Source of the DNA: MWH-TA3 sp044353905
GTDB lineage: Bacteria > Actinomycetota > Actinomycetes > Actinomycetales > Microbacteriaceae
DNA: 13,963 nucleotides
Direction: 5' to 3'
Assembly: GCA_044353905.1 (NCBI GenBank)
Contig: JBILBA010000026.1
Location: 1-13,963 of the forward strand
The stretch's first letter is position 1. Every line of letters starts with the position of its first letter. Below the pieces are notes generated by a model, which saw nothing but the letters and a program-made list of their open reading frames with translations, searched no databases and was not told the origin of the DNA. The position numbers were made by a program, and so were the translations under genes. Positions 13,961-13,963 of this stretch are shown piece after piece.

Positions 13961-13963
13961 ATG
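13961..13963 (+). CDS. Possible start codon of the next gene (only ATG in window)
   Basis: An ATG occupies the last three bases, with GGAAGG at 13949-13954 at 6-nt spacing and a candidate promoter upstream. Nothing can be said about the product. Confidence 0.4.

Overview
The window looks like the chromosome of a moderately GC-rich actinobacterium, most likely of the Microbacteriaceae type. The evidence is a TrcR/TcrX-like two-component system, an actinobacterial-style rplJ-rplL block with an L10 leader, TANNNT-type -10 elements, frequent GTG/TTG starts and one apparently leaderless gene. The genus cannot be named from this sequence, and no mobile element, CRISPR array or phage gene was seen.

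Layout. (1) 2-2008 (+): OmpR-type response regulator, 5' end cut by the window edge, and its sensor histidine kinase. (2) 2010-3220 (+): promoter, structured L10 leader with an internal terminator-like hairpin, rplJ, rplL and a strong intrinsic terminator. (3) 3219-5448 (-): a tandem-GNAT acetyltransferase followed by a saccharopine-dehydrogenase-family oxidoreductase, convergent with rplL. (4) 5646-7565 (+): a BauB-like cupin, then an NCS1-family permease with its own promoter and a folded leader, ending in a strong terminator. (5) 7564-9033 (-): a PucR-family regulator, transcribed divergently from (6) 9133-13643 (+): pxpA (LamB/YcsF), a small biotin carboxyl carrier protein, biotin carboxylase, pxpB-like KipI/AHS1, pxpC-like KipA/AHS2 and a 4-oxalocrotonate-tautomerase-like protein. 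(7) 13684-13963: tRNA-Ser(GGA) with its promoter, then a promoter and start codon of a gene lying beyond the window.

The interesting part is 5646-13643. It appears to be a regulated catabolic locus. The NCS1 permease would import a small nitrogenous ring compound. BCCP, biotin carboxylase and the KipI/KipA pair together carry every part of a urea-carboxylase-type enzyme, but as four separate polypeptides. The LamB/YcsF protein would hydrolyse the ring. PxpABC alone is the known prokaryotic 5-oxoprolinase. Adding a complete biotin module, together with urea-carboxylase-like features in the KipI subunit and changed residues in PxpA, suggests carboxylation-activated cleavage of a lactam or ureido ring, with a substrate that cannot be read from sequence. 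A shared element of the form GTGC-N4-GAC occurs in both relevant regulatory regions and is a candidate PucR-family operator linking transporter and enzymes.
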